Numbered from the stretch's first letter, positions 1 to 11,493 are shown. The stretch is DNA of 64,000 bases from Cordilura impudica (GCA_963682025.1 OY821517.1:298309344-298373343), one strand, 5' to 3'. Program-made: numbers and translations. The notes: a model not told the origin generated them from the sequence alone.

Positions 1-32
1 AGTCGCTCTCTTTCTCTCTCTCTCTCTCTCTC
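1..32. repeat. TC dinucleotide microsatellite
   Basis: The window opens in a run of TC repeats. A shorter TC-rich run lies at 18754-18772. Confidence 0.85.
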
Positions 33-970
33 GCCAACTCTCGCACCCTCTATGCCAATCTTCGTCCTAACTTCAAAACATAAATTTCTTTACTGTTTAC
101 CATAATAATGGCAAACGAAGTAGCTGGAAATACCTCTATTTGTCTCTACTGTTACCAAAGCTAATAAAAAAAAAAGAAGAATTTTTACCTGGGTCTGTGT
201 GTGGTTATGTATTTAATTTTACATTTATGCTGCATAACATTAACATGCAATTAGTGAATGAATGTTTTGTCAATAATTATGACTAGACTCAAAATAGTTT
301 GCTTTAAAATTCCTTATTGTACTCACTTAACCAAACTAAATTTCCTTACAATAAAATGCGAAACTATCTTTTAGTTATATTCCTTTTTTATCAATTCTGT
401 TTGGGGTGATTTCTTGTGGTGTATAATGTTGATTTATGCTTTAGTTATTTTGGTAACAGAGTTAGTTGTCAACTAGAATTTAAAGTAAACACTTCAGTGA
501 TTTCTATACATAAAATAACTATATTATATATGTAAAGTACAAATAATATAAAAAAATTATAAAATAAAACCAAGATTAAAAAAAACAACAATTAATTAAT
601 GCCCACCAAGAATACCAAAGAGTTTTGTGATAAATTTTGTAAGTTCTAAACGTAGATTTTTACGAAAATGTGTAAATATAGCAAATAGAAAAAAAATCCG
701 TAAACTGTCAATATTATAACCACATTTGTATTGTTTTAAAAACACAAAGTATTAATTAATAAAAAAGTTCATTCTCAAAACCCTGGAAAACATTCTTCGA
801 TATGAAATAATTTAAAGAAGTGTAGATTTGCTCTATATATAAAACTTAAAACCCCGAAAAGACCAACATTTTCTAAACAACATCTTTTGAAAAGCAAATG
901 TTTTTGAAGTCAGGCTATAATGAGTTTGTGCTAATGTTTGCTTGCAATTACCAAAAATATCTGACAGCCA
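33..970. other. AT-rich sequence with no recognised feature
   Basis: No long open frame, transposase motif or repeat shared with the rest of the window was seen here. It contains short poly-A runs only. Confidence 0.5.
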
Positions 971-974
971 TTCA

Positions 975-1215
975 ACTTTGTAAATTAGGCAAATTTAGGT
1001 CGATACCATATAAGGGGTCCCCTATTGTATTGACCTAAATTGGCATAGGATCCAAATTATTATATATCGCAATCAAATTTGGTTTGTGAGTGTTTATTAT
1101 ATCCACAAATTATCGTTCCAAAAATGAAGAGTAAGGACTAATTTTAATTATACTCCCCTTATAAAACAGCCTCGTGATATTCAGTTAAATCGATCGAATG
1201 ACTTACAAGTTATTC
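975..1215 (+). repeat. Old INE-1-like relic
   Basis: This stretch shares wording with the middle of the INE-1-like repeats, for example GGATCCAAATTATTATATAT, TTTGGTTTGTGAGTGTTTAT and a closing GACTTACAAGT. It closely resembles the degenerate copy at 23390-23700, so the two probably belong to one older subfamily. The CCGTCCGTC tract is absent, so this is a partial copy. Positions 1216-1511 beyond it show nothing recognisable. Confidence 0.5.
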
Positions 1216-2048
1216 ATATTTTATTTAAATTAGGTTTTCAATATGATATTTATTTAGACCTAAACAATAAATTTGGGAATAAATTCCTTATTAGCTTTGA
1301 TAGCAGCATTAAAATTTGAATATATAATATAAAATAACAATAATGCTTGTAAAAGGTATATTATGCGATTATATAAAAAAATAGTTAAAATAAAAAAATT
1401 TAAATATTTAAAAAAGTTTAAATATTTATACGAAATAATTTATATGAATACATACACAGTCTTACAAACGTTTGCATTCTCCTGATATATTTAAGTTTTT
1501 TGTAAAAATTACTAGCTGTTTTTACCCGGTCTTGCCCGGGATGAAAAGGCCTTTGACTTGAAAAATGGTTCACTATGCTTACCAGGCGCTGAGTACTTAG
1601 TCCCCAATTAACAAATTCCCCAATAAAATGAACTTTCTCCCCAAAAATTTGTATGGGCAGTAAATTCATTTTTTATTTCAATTAAAAAGTTTTTGGTTTT
1701 TTAATTTAGAAGTTTTTTATAAGAAAAAAAATGCTTCAAAAATAAGGTGCGAAACCGCTTTAAGTTTTTTTTTTTCAGTTTATTTATAAACATGAAATAT
1801 AATAACGGAATGGGCCGCAAATTAAAGGAATCAAAACTTTTAAAAATTGAATTAATTCATTCAATAGGTGATCATAATTGAGCAGATACGTCAAATTCAA
1901 GTTTCAGAAATGAAAGACTAATGCGACGTTTAATATTGTGTCGCAAGGTTTCTTTAAGCAACTGCTTATAGTATATGTGTGGCCTATTTTGATCAACAGG
2001 TAATTATTTCACATACGTAGATAAAATTTATCATACGACATTTCACTA

Positions 2049-2745
2049 AGCTGTGTTCCGCGAGCGAGTCGCGTCCACTTCCGCGCGTTTGGCAGCCAGA
2101 CCCGTGCTGCCGCGCAGTTGTTGTCAACTTATTTTAATCGCCAAAATATATTTTTCAGATCATTGCGATATTTTTGGTAAGCTGTGTTCCGCGAGCGCGT
2201 CGCGTCCGCATCCGTCGCTTCCGCGTCCGTGCGCCTCGCGCCGCTTCCTCGCAGCTACTACCCGTGCTGCCGCTTAGTTCTCGTTAACTTATTTTAATTC
2301 CTAAAACATATTTTTTAGAGCATTGCGATATTTTAGCTGAGCTGTGTTCCGAGAGCGCGTCCGAGTCAGCGGTCGCGCGCCGCGTGTTTGGCATCCACAC
2401 CCGTGCTGCCGAGCAGTTGCTGTAAACTTATTTTAATCGCCAAAATATATTTTTCAGATCATTGCGATATTTTAGCTGAGCTGTGTTCCGCGAGCGCGTC
2501 GCGTCCGCGCGCCTCGCGCCGCTTCCTCGCATCTACTACCCATGCCTCCGCTTAGTTCTCGTTAACTTATTTTAATTCCTAAAACATATTTTTTAGAGCA
2601 TTGCGATATTTTAGCTGAGCTGTGTTCCGAGAGCGCGTCGCGTCCGCACCCGTCGCGTCCGAGTCCGCGGTCGCACGCCGCGCGCCGCTTCCGCGCGTTT
2701 GGCAACCACACCTGTGCTGCCGCGCAGCTGTTGCCAACTTATTTT
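2049..2745. repeat. GC-rich minisatellite inside Helitron copy 1
   Basis: About five units of 130-160 bp. Each unit joins a GC-rich half (GCTGTGTTCCGCGAGCGCG, then runs of CGCGTCCG) to an AT-rich half (TTATTTTAATCGCCAAAATA and CATTGCGATATTTTAGC). Two unit subtypes alternate. The second element copy carries about seven units, so the array has changed length between copies. The local GC content contrasts sharply with the surrounding DNA. The apparent reading frames here are by-products of the GC-rich units. Confidence 0.85.
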
Positions 2746-2999
2746 GAAAAGAATACTCATTTTAAATGCATTTATTGTTGGACATATATTGAGAGCAGTA
2801 TGCAAATGTTTACTAAAATAAATGTTTAACAAAATTCATTAAATAAAAATATGTAAAAATTTAAGAATGAATTTGGGGAGTAAGTACATTTTTAATTTCG
2901 ATTAAAAAAAATGGGGAATTTGTTCATTTCTTTTGGGTACCTTTTTTTTAAATTTGGGGAATTTGTTCACCGTGTAGTTATTTCCGTGTAACCCAAATT

Positions 3000-4290
3000 T
3001 CAGAGAAATCCATTGAAAAGTAAAATTTGTATAGGGAAGAAATATACCACACAACAAAATATGAATTTTACAAGAAAATTGGGCGTAAAAATAGGCGCGG
3101 TCGGTAAAAATCATATAGCGACCTTCCCTGGAATATGTACTAAATTTCGAAGTAAGCCACTGAAAAATAAAAGTTTTTATAGCAATCAAATAAAGAAACA
3201 AATAAAAGGAAAAAATAAGTTTTATATACATAGAAGTTGGCGTAAAGTAGGCGTGGCCTGTAAGAAGCATATGGTGACCTTCCCTGTAGTATAGAGATCA
3301 TGTGACCAAATTTTAGACATCCCTTGAAAAATAAAAATTTCTATAGTGAAAAAATATACCAAAAAACAGAAAATTAATTTTGTATAAAAAGCAGGCGTAG
3401 AAGTAGGCGTGACCGGCAAGAGTCATATGGCTACCTCTCTGGAGTACAGAGATCGTGTGTAGCAAATTTCAGAGAAATCCGTAAAAAAAAATTGTGTAGC
3501 GAACAAATGTACCAAAAAACAGAATATGAATTGTATACAAAAAGTGGGCGTAATAGTAGGCGTGACCGGTACGAAGAATATATCGACTTTCCCTGAAGGA
3601 GAGAGATCGTGTGTACCAAAGTTCAGAGAACTCGGTTGAAAAATAAAAATTTGTATAGTGAACAAATATACCAAAAAACAAAATGAATTGTATACAAAAA
3701 GTGGGCGTTAAAGTAGGCGTGGCCGGTACGAAGCAAATGGCGACCTTAGGTGGAGTACAGAGGTTGTGTGTACCAAATTTCAGAGAATTCCGTTGAAAAA
3801 CAAAAATTTGTATAGCAAACAAATATACCAAAAAACAGAAAACGAATTGTATACAAAAAGTGGGCGTGAAAGTAGGTGTGGCCGCAAGAATCACCCGGTG
3901 ACCTGGCCTGAGGTACAAAGATCGTGTGTACCAAATTTCAGAGAAATGCGTTGAAAAATAGAAATTTGTATACCGAACAAATATACCAAAAATCAGAAAA
4001 TGAATTGTATATAAAAAGTGGGCGTAAAAGTAGGCGTGGTCGATAAAAAGTATATGGCGACCTTAGCTGGAGTACAGGGATCGTGTGTACCGAATTTCAG
4101 AGAAATCTGTTAACAAATAAAAATTTGTATAGTGAACAAATATGAATAAAACAGAAAATGAATTTTACATAAAAAGTGGGCGTAAAAGTAGGCGTGGCCG
4201 GTAAAAAGTATATGGCGACCTTTCCTGGGGTATAGAGATCGTGTGTACAAAATTTCAGGAAAATCCGTTGAAAAATAAAAATTTGTATAG
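3000..4290. repeat. 158-bp tandem array inside Helitron copy 1
   Basis: About eight units with a period of roughly 157-159 bp, each containing GTGGGCGTAAAAGTAGGCGT, a GGCGACC word, GAGATCGTGTGTACCAAATT and GTTGAAAAATAAAAATTTG. Successive GGGCGT words begin near 3546, 3703, 3862, 4019 and 4178. The array ends in a short CAAA run at about 4300-4320 just inside the Helitron 5' end. Confidence 0.85.
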
Positions 4291-5594
4291 CGGTCAAATA
4301 AACAAACAAACAAACAAACAGAAAATGAATTTTATATATATAGATTAATGTATTTTGTTTCAAAAAATAAACTTATAAATTCATAAATATATATTAAGGA
4401 GCGTAAAATAATTCTGTGTTTGGGTTTACCTATATTAACAAAAGTTTACATATGGTCATAAAGGTGCTATTACATGATGTGTTTTTTACATATGTACTGT
4501 CAAATTTTCCCACAACAAAAGTTGTACACATCGTGTGTTACATATGAAACATTGTTTATGTACAATACATGAGGAAAGTCACATGTACATTTTTCAATTA
4601 GAACAGGTTCTATTTTTGCATGACAAACATATGAAAATACAACACTGCTTGTGGCGAAAAAAAACAGAGTAAATTTTAAAGATTAATATTGAAAGAAAAA
4701 TAAATTGTTTAGTATTAATTAACAATTAAAAAATATATAACCTTTTTTTAACAATAAATTTTTGTAAATTCACAAATTAAATCAGCTGTTGTTTACATTT
4801 GGAGGTTATGTCATACGGAAATACATATGGGCAATTCCACGTGACTCACCTTACACTTTGACATTTTTTGCAAGTTTTCAAAATCAATTTATTCTGAAGA
4901 TATTCAAAGAATTTTTACAAAAATGGGTTTATATACTAATAGATACTCTATAGCTCAGATTTAACCTAAAGTAGACTTTTGTGACAATTATAGCTCTTTT
5001 TACAGCTCCTCTCTTAGACTCCTCTCATATAGACTACACATTAAAAAAAATATTCTCAATTATAATAAATAGCTAAAAAAAAAAAAAAAAAAAAAAAACA
5101 AAAGTGAGTTCAATGAATTAAATTAAATTATGTGTGTGAGTCACCTTACACTTCCTCCTTTTGTATATTATACATATCTTAACACCAATTTTAGTAATAT
5201 TAATAAACAATAAATATATTTTAAATCCACACAAAACAATTTCAGAATGTATACGAATGAAACGACATTTGAATAAATCAAATCCTTAGAAATGATTTTT
5301 ATTAATTTTCAAATTCATAATTAAGATGGAAAGGCAAAATTTCGTCTTGATAGTAAAAATCCTTTGGATTCTTCGTTAATGACTTTGATGCAATGTTTTT
5401 TTTTATGCCTTGTAGTAAAGGTGCATTGTCCTAAACCTTTCTTAAGTTAAGTTGGGAATTTTTTTTTCTATATCCGCTTCATTAAGTTCAAAAGTTCTGA
5501 TATTTGGTCCAGCTATCTCTGTTGCTTTAACATAATCTGCAGCATTATTTACGATACATTTCCTTTTCTTAACTTGATCAAATACCTGCCTTTT

Positions 5595-6490
5595 TCAACT
5601 GCCACCAATACCATCAACAGGTACCTTTCCATGAGATGTGGCAAAAAAGTTCCAAGTGATTAAAACACCATAATTTTTTTCTAAGGTTGACAAAGAACCT
5701 GCAACAAACCTGTTCTTAAACTGTGAAAAAGTTCCATCCGACCATATTTCATCTTTTTGCATTTCATTTGGCATATCATCTAATACATATGAAATATATG
5801 CAAGCACAGTTTCTTTTGAGTGGTCCAACACATCAGAAACTATAATGAGAGGATGGATGACACCTGTATGATACATTGCACAGGTGAAGAGACTCACTTG
5901 ATTTTGGCTCCAGTGGGCACTTTGTACTTCGTCCTGAAATATGCATGTATAGTTTTCCGAGAAATCCTTTGAAATCACCAATTCGAGCATTACTTTGTAT
6001 GAGTTGGCTTGCTCACGTTTTATATAACAGTATTCTAAAAATTATGGAACTATGCCTGAGATATAATTATAAAGTTCAGAAAATGAGCCGACATTTTCTA
6101 TCTTTTGAAGTGGATCATTATTACTACTTTTCTTCCAGCAAAGCCATTTAATATTAATCTCATTAAGCTCTGGCATTGGATATGCCAGATAAAATCCTTC
6201 TGCATTTTTACATTGTTGACATTGATTTAGCCAACAACTTTCAGAAGAACGTTGCAAATTATTCCTTCGAGAAATGAATGTGAATAACTTGGAAAATCCT
6301 TATCATATGTGTGCAATGCATTGACAGCAATAATGAAATGTTTTTGCTAAGTATAAAAGAACAACTTACCGCCAAACCTACATGTCCTTTTATATTTGAT
6401 TCTATGAAGGAGAAAATATAAAAAAAAAATCAATCTAATGTTCTTACTTTCTTTTCAAGATAAAAAACATATTTTTGTGATTCACCTTAC
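5595..6490 (-). pseudogene. Transposase-like gene of the 4461-10933 transposon
   Basis: Two open stretches (6257-6042 and 5990-5595) lie in the same frame and are separated by one stop codon at 6039-6041, so they read as one decayed protein. Visible motifs are a C-x2-C pair in NQCQQCKNAEGF, then VQSAHWSQNQVSLFT, a WSDGTFSQFKNR block with a conserved D, and a C-terminal FFATSHGKVPVDGIGG block. Proteins with these blocks are scattered across invertebrate genomes and behave like transposon genes, which I recall only generally. Upstream, GT-AG signals suggest small 5' exons: a donor at 6447, an acceptor at 6402-6403, a donor at 6369, and an exon of 32 nt between the last two. The LINE cuts off anything further 5'. 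The function as a DDE-type transposase is inferred. Confidence 0.55.
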
Positions 6491-6594
6491 AAAAAATTTA
6501 CTGTCCACAAATCTTACTACTGACAGTTTATTTTAACTTGTAAAATTAAAACAACAGCATTAATATTATCTATTTAGATAATTCTTTCAAGATA

Positions 6595-7431
6595 ATGGAC
6601 AAACGCTTTGAAAAATTAACCGAACAATTACAATCGACAATACAAAATATGTTTCGCGAATGTGAAAATCGCCTCTTGAGTGAGATAGACAAAAGATTAA
6701 ATATAACAATGAGTGATTTAAATAATATTAAAGAGAGAATTATGAAGTTAGAAGTAATTACGACTGATGTTAAAAATACAGCTATGAGCGAAATAGAAGC
6801 ACTAAAAAATGAAAATGAAACTTTAAGAAATGATATTGCTTACTTAAAAAATTGTGCTAGAAAACAAGACAATTCAATAGTAGCATATGATATTCGAATC
6901 AATGGTGTCCCCTCTAAACCAAATGAAAACCTTTATGACATTTATTTCAAGTTGTGCGAAGCTGTTAATATCTCTGCACCAAACATCAAATCTATCTTTC
7001 GTGTTAAAATAAATAGAAATTCGCGAATTCACGCCCAAAATATTAACAATAATAACCCTAATGATGCCGCAATAATTGTGAAATTTAAATGCCCATATGA
7101 AAGAAACTTTGTTTTAAAATCAATTACGACTTTCATTAAGACCCGTAAAGATGTTCTACGTTTAAATCTGATAGGACTTAGTAGTACGGCCCCATTTTAT
7201 GCCAACGAAAATCTAACTCCCGAAAACCACCATATATTCCTACAAGCTTATAAACTAAAAAAAGATAAACATATATCAGCTGCTTTTACTAACCGAGGTC
7301 TAGTTTATATAAAACATATTGGAAGCGATGACCCGATATGCATCAATGACATTAATGAATTAAAACATTTATTTCGTACTCGAGGACCCGATGATGAAAA
7401 TATACCTGTTCGTAATGAAAGTACCAACTAA
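6595..7431 (+). CDS. LINE ORF1 protein (nucleic-acid binding, coiled coil)
   Basis: The frame is intact at 278 residues. Residues about 1-95 are rich in E, K, L and I with heptad spacing (for example IKERIMKLEVITTDVKN and SEIEALKNENETLRNDIAYL), predicting a coiled coil for trimer or dimer formation. Residues about 98-180 form a compact domain starting YDIRINGVP and including AAIIVKFKCPYERNFVL, like the RNA-binding/FP-type domain of LINE ORF1 proteins. The C-terminal part (about 190-250) ends in an FTNRGLVYIK motif. Such proteins coat the LINE RNA and act as chaperones. It starts about 130 nt before the region of low coding character that precedes ORF2. The role is inferred from position and layout. 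Confidence 0.7.
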   Translation: MDKRFEKLTEQLQSTIQNMFRECENRLLSEIDKRLNITMSDLNNIKERIMKLEVITTDVKNTAMSEIEALKNENETLRNDIAYLKNCARKQDNSIVAYDIRINGVPSKPNENLYDIYFKLCEAVNISAPNIKSIFRVKINRNSRIHAQNINNNNPNDAAIIVKFKCPYERNFVLKSITTFIKTRKDVLRLNLIGLSSTAPFYANENLTPENHHIFLQAYKLKKDKHISAAFTNRGLVYIKHIGSDDPICINDINELKHLFRTRGPDDENIPVRNESTN

Positions 7432-7544
7432 ATTAAACTGTTTTTTTATGTCATTATATTTTAAATACTCATATATTATGTTTTACTTTTTTATTAAAAA
7501 TTACTTATATATTAACACAAACAAATATTATATTTCTGCTTGCA

Positions 7545-10337
7545 TTGCTAAAAACATCTTTTATTTTTATAATGGTATTGCAATTTAATAATAGGAGGGT
7601 TGGTTCTAAAGAAAATCTCTACAATATGATCAGAATACTATCCAAGAGAACTTCTGGTCTCAACATCTGCCATATAAATGCTCAGAGCTTAAACAACAAA
7701 ATGGATGAATTTAAACTGATCTTCGATGAATCAAATGTGGATATAGTGTGCATCTCAGAATCATGGTTTAATCCTGATGTTCACAATAGTATATACTGTG
7801 TGAGTGGCTATCGTCTTTTTCGCTCAGATAGAGCATCGAAAGCTGGTGGTGTTGCAATCTATGTCAAACTTTCAATTTCTTGTAAATTAAAATGCAAAAA
7901 CCTTAAGGATGATATAATCGAACACTTATTTCTGGAAATTGTTAATAATAACGAAAAGCTCTAAATTGGTACTATATACAGACCAAATAAACGAACTGAA
8001 ATAGATCCAATGCTAGACAAGCTGAGTACCCTTACTTTGGGCTACACTGATGTTATTATAACTGGAGACTTCAACGCGAATATATTGGAAGACAACAGTT
8101 TGATGGAAAATATGAGCGCTTTAGGGTTAAGTCTAGTAAATTACTCAATGCCAACACATTTTACGAAAACATCAAGCACTCTACTTGATCTTTGCTTTAC
8201 CAGTAATGATTCTCGACTGCTGTTATTTGAACAGCTTTCTGCGTCAATGTTCTCAAGACATGATTTACTCTTTCTGTCTTATGATTTCAACCCCATATAT
8301 AAAAAACAATCACAAATCTTAACATTCAGAGATTTTAAGAATATAGATTATCAGCTCCTGGAAACTGAATTATCATCAATACCATGGGCCGATGTCTTCT
8401 ATATGCCTACTGTGGATGAACAGCTTAGGTTTATACATTGTAATACAAATTGTCTATACGAAAAATATATCTCAGTTAAATCTAAGAAAATTCGAAGCGA
8501 TAAACCATGGTTTACAAATGACATTAGAGCACTAATCGAAGAGAGAAATTATGCATATGAAAGATGGAAACGATTTAGAACAACTGAGCTCCATAACACT
8601 TTCAAACTTTCTCGAAGAACAGTAAATTCAAAAATTAGAACTGCTAACTCAAAATTTTATGAGGAAAAATTTAAATCTGCTGTCTGTTCGAAAAAGAAAT
8701 GGAGGGAAATTCGCAAAATGGGCATTGTTAATGATGACATGAAAGCTGAGAACACGATGTCAATCAGTTAAATCTCGATTTTGCCAATATTTCAATGCCT
8801 GCAGCTGATATAAACTTTTACAATAATATTTCCACCAATGATATATCAAACCAACAACATTCGCTTTGCTTTAATTTTATACATTTCACACAGGAAGATG
8901 TTTTGGAATCATTTCTCAGCATTAAATCGGATGCTATAGGACATCCTAAATTTATAAAACTAATTTTGACTTATATCTTACCGCATATAACACATATGTT
9001 TAATACTATAATCACAACATCTACTTATCCATCTATGTGGAAACACGCAAAGGTTATACCCATACCAAAAGCTGATAAGACATATAGACCAATTGCAATA
9101 TTACCTTATATATCCAAAGTTTTTGAGCGTTTAATTCATACTCAAATGAGTCATTATTTATATACAAATAGTTTGCTTACTGATAGACAATCGGGTTTTA
9201 GACCAAAACACAGCTGTATATCTGCTCTAATTGATGTTTCGGAGAAGCTGCGGACCCAGATAGATGATAATATGATATCATTTCTAATATTACTCGATCA
9301 CTCAAAAGCGTTTGACACTGTAGATCATTCTATTCTCTGCCTGAAACTGAGAGGCTTATTTCATTTTTCAACTACAGCTGTAAAGTTAATTTACTCTTAT
9401 CTTTGCGATATAAGTCAGTCTGTATATAATAGCAGCTGTTTAATGCCTAGAGGAGTGCCACAAGGATCGATACTTGGTCCACTATTGTATGCTATATATG
9501 CAAATGATCTGCCTTCACAAATTCATTTCTGTGAAATACGATGTCCAGCTCTACATTAGCTGTAAACCATCGAGTGTTACAGAATGCATTGGGAAGATAA
9601 ACGATGATCTCAACTATATTTATGAATGGGCATCAGCAAATGGTCTTTGCTTAAATGCTAAAAAATCTATTGGTTTGATCATTGGTAAAGCAGAGACCTT
9701 GCCGACAAATCTACCACCTATACTGATTAACAACACAAAAATTGATCTAGCTGAAACTTCGAAAAACTTTGGCGTTATATTCAACAAAAAACTTGATTGG
9801 TCGGATCACATTAAATTTGTCTGCGGTAAAACTTTTGCTATGCTGAGGAATCTATGGATGTCACAGTATTATACGCCCTTGCATATTCGGATGTTACTTG
9901 CCAAGACCTACTTATTACCAACACTAATGTATGGATGTGAGCTTTTCTCCAGTTGCGATTCATTAAGCAAACAAAGGCCTAATGTAACTTATAATAACAT
10001 TGCCAGATACATATATGGCCGCAAAAGACACAGCAGCATCTCAGAATACTCGCAACAAATCTATAATATATCATTCGAAAATTTACTAAAATGCCGAACA
10101 TTGTTGTATTTACATAAAATAATTTATACAGGTCAACCTGAATACCTTTACAACAGAATAACTTTTTCGAGGTCAATGCGAGGTAAAAAAATTAACACTG
10201 TGCGATATAAAAAGCAAATATCTGAATGCCATTCCTTCCTGAATTCTATTCGCCTTTGGAACCAACTACCCCCCTACATTCAAATTATTAGCAATGCAAG
10301 GCACTTCAAACCAGCTATATTTAGCAACTTAGAGTAA
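7545..10337 (+). pseudogene. LINE ORF2: endonuclease plus reverse transcriptase, broken
   Basis: The endonuclease starts with LNICHINAQSLNNKMDEF and has GGVAIYV, TGDFNAN and SRHD motifs. One in-frame stop interrupts it at 7962-7964, right after EIVNNNEKL. A frameshift follows at about 8771-8795. The reverse transcriptase (8795-9559) shows KVIPIPKADKTYRPIAILP, DHSKAFDTVDH and PRGVPQGSILGPLLY. The catalytic YADD box is missing: the frame breaks at about 9535-9550, exactly where it should be, and the sequence resumes as DVQLYIS in another frame. The thumb and C-terminal part run to 10337. A normal ORF2 of this type would be one frame of about 900 residues. The protein would cut the target and copy LINE RNA into DNA; this copy cannot. 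Confidence 0.85.
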
Positions 10338-10559
10338 TTAAAATATTTTATAATAACTATTATACTTGTTTTACTTATAATTAAATAATTGTCAAGTTAT
10401 TGTTTTAAATATTAAAAATTGTATAGGTATTAATTTTATTTTATTTTGTTTAACAATATTCTATGTTTGCCTTAATCTACCCAATACTGTAATATAAGAC
10501 ATGCTCTTGTTGTATTGTATTTATCCTCAACAAATAAATAAATAAATAAATAAATAAAA

Positions 10560-10891
10560 TATACTAACAGTTCAATATTACAATAAAACAATAAAACTTG
10601 CATACCTTTAAAGTTGAACCAAAATTTCATCAATAATTTTTCCATGTGTGCTCATACAAAATTGAGTGGTGCTAGAAAAAAAAGCTGCTCTAAATGTTGT
10701 CAAGTCGATATTTAGAAACTCCAATCTATGTACAACAAACTGAGAACTGAGTGAGATGTTTTCTAAAAAAAAAATTATGCTTGTCCCATGTTCTGTGGAA
10801 TTGTCCATATGCACATGTGATAGCAAAAATTATGAATCGTATGTAAAAGATTATTTTGACAGACATGAGGAACTTCATATGGATAAAAAAG
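10560..10891 (-). other. Right interior of the inverted-repeat DNA transposon
   Basis: This is the stretch between the LINE tail and the right inverted terminus. Short open frames exist on the minus strand (10826-10608 and 10917-10726), which would be the 5' part of the transposon gene's side, but they show no motif I recognise and probably represent untranslated or decayed sequence. Confidence 0.4.
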
Positions 10892-10969
10892 TGACAGTAC
10901 ATATGTAAAAAACACATCGTGTAATAGCACCTTAAATAATACTTCGAAAAAAGTTTATTAATATCTTGT

Positions 10970-11164
10970 ATGGCCTCCTGTAGCTTTTATCGCGAATCAT
11001 CCACAGTCGATATTATCTTAAGCAATTCCGCTTTAAATATGGACGTAAAAAAAATGGATTACGAAATATTATCAGACCATCGCCCCATTATATATACACT
11101 TAAAAGATCAATGGCCTTGCAGATTGACCTCAATTATTATGATTATAGTGGAATATTTTTATGA
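10970..11164 (+). pseudogene. Jockey endonuclease, C-terminal fragment
   Basis: The frame holds SSTVDIILSNSALNM and ILSDHRPIIYTL, the S-T-x-D and SDHRP signatures that close the endonuclease domain of Jockey-group LINEs. The upstream half of the domain, with its catalytic glutamate, is absent. The frame ends at a stop at 11162-11164. Confidence 0.7.
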
Positions 11165-11493
11165 ATTTTTTAGTCAACAAAATCAATTTATATTCGGATA
11201 TATACAATACCAAGGTAGTAATTGATCAGGAAATCTAAAAATTTATAAATGTAGTTTTCGAAGCAAGGGATGTGTCTACACCTAAAATAACTCAACAAAA
11301 TAATTACACATTACCAGAAAGTACTGTGAAATATATAAAACTAAGAAGCTTTAAAAGAAAAAGCCACTGATCTTCAAATATAGCCGAGCAAACGTTTTAT
11401 AATCAATGTACTAAGTTTCTAAGTAACATGATTGATAAAAGTTAGTTTTTATGTATTGTCGATCTTGTGTTGTAATAATAATTAGTTATTTAT

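Larger units (their letters stand above)
1512..4344 (-). mobile_element. Helitron-like element, copy 1 (2.8 kb)
   Basis: Read on the minus strand the element starts with TCTATATATATAAAA after an A and ends with CTAG before a T, which are the hallmarks of Helitron 5' and 3' ends inserted between A and T. Just before the CTAG is a short hairpin, CCCGG-GCAAGA-CCGGG. A second copy at 30642-33444 has the same two ends, so the limits are well defined. No Rep/helicase coding region is visible, so it is non-autonomous. The interior is almost entirely two tandem arrays, annotated separately. The family is not one I can name; Helitron/Helentron membership is inferred from the ends. Confidence 0.72.
6500..10559 (+). 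mobile_element. LINE (non-LTR retrotransposon), CR1/Jockey-like
   Basis: Order on the plus strand: ORF1 (6595-7431), endonuclease, reverse transcriptase, then a short 3' region ending in an AAAT repeat at 10532-10559, a typical LINE tail. The left limit is set only as upstream of ORF1. It is inserted inside the 4461-10933 DNA transposon, so it is younger than that element. ORF1 is intact but ORF2 is broken, so this copy could not move by itself. The clade is not certain. Confidence 0.85.
4461..10933 (-). mobile_element. DNA transposon with 42-bp inverted termini, split by a LINE
   Basis: The left end (4461-4502, starting AAGGTGCTATTACATG) and the reverse complement of the right end (10892-10933) agree at 41 of 42 positions. 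If the element is taken to start at AGGTGC, both sides are flanked by TAA, a possible 3-bp target duplication. The interior holds a minus-strand transposase-like gene (5595-6490). A 4-kb LINE occupies roughly 6500-10559 and separates that gene from the right end. Without the LINE the element would be about 2.4 kb. I cannot assign the superfamily: a TAA duplication would suit PIF/Harbinger-type elements, but the protein does not look like a Harbinger nuclease to me. Confidence 0.75.

Noticed and set aside
2049..2745. GC-rich block as a CpG island promoter or exon, with short open frames on both strands
   Set aside because: It is a tandem repeat within a Helitron-like element and recurs at 31150-32085.
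3000..4345. Several overlapping minus-strand frames (FCFLVYLF- and FYAHFLYTIH-like) as genes
   Set aside because: They shift frame every repeat unit and recur in the second element copy; they are shadows of the 158-bp tandem array.
5595..5990. Host gene for a conserved protein
   Set aside because: It is enclosed by 42-bp inverted termini and contains an in-frame stop, so it belongs to a transposon.
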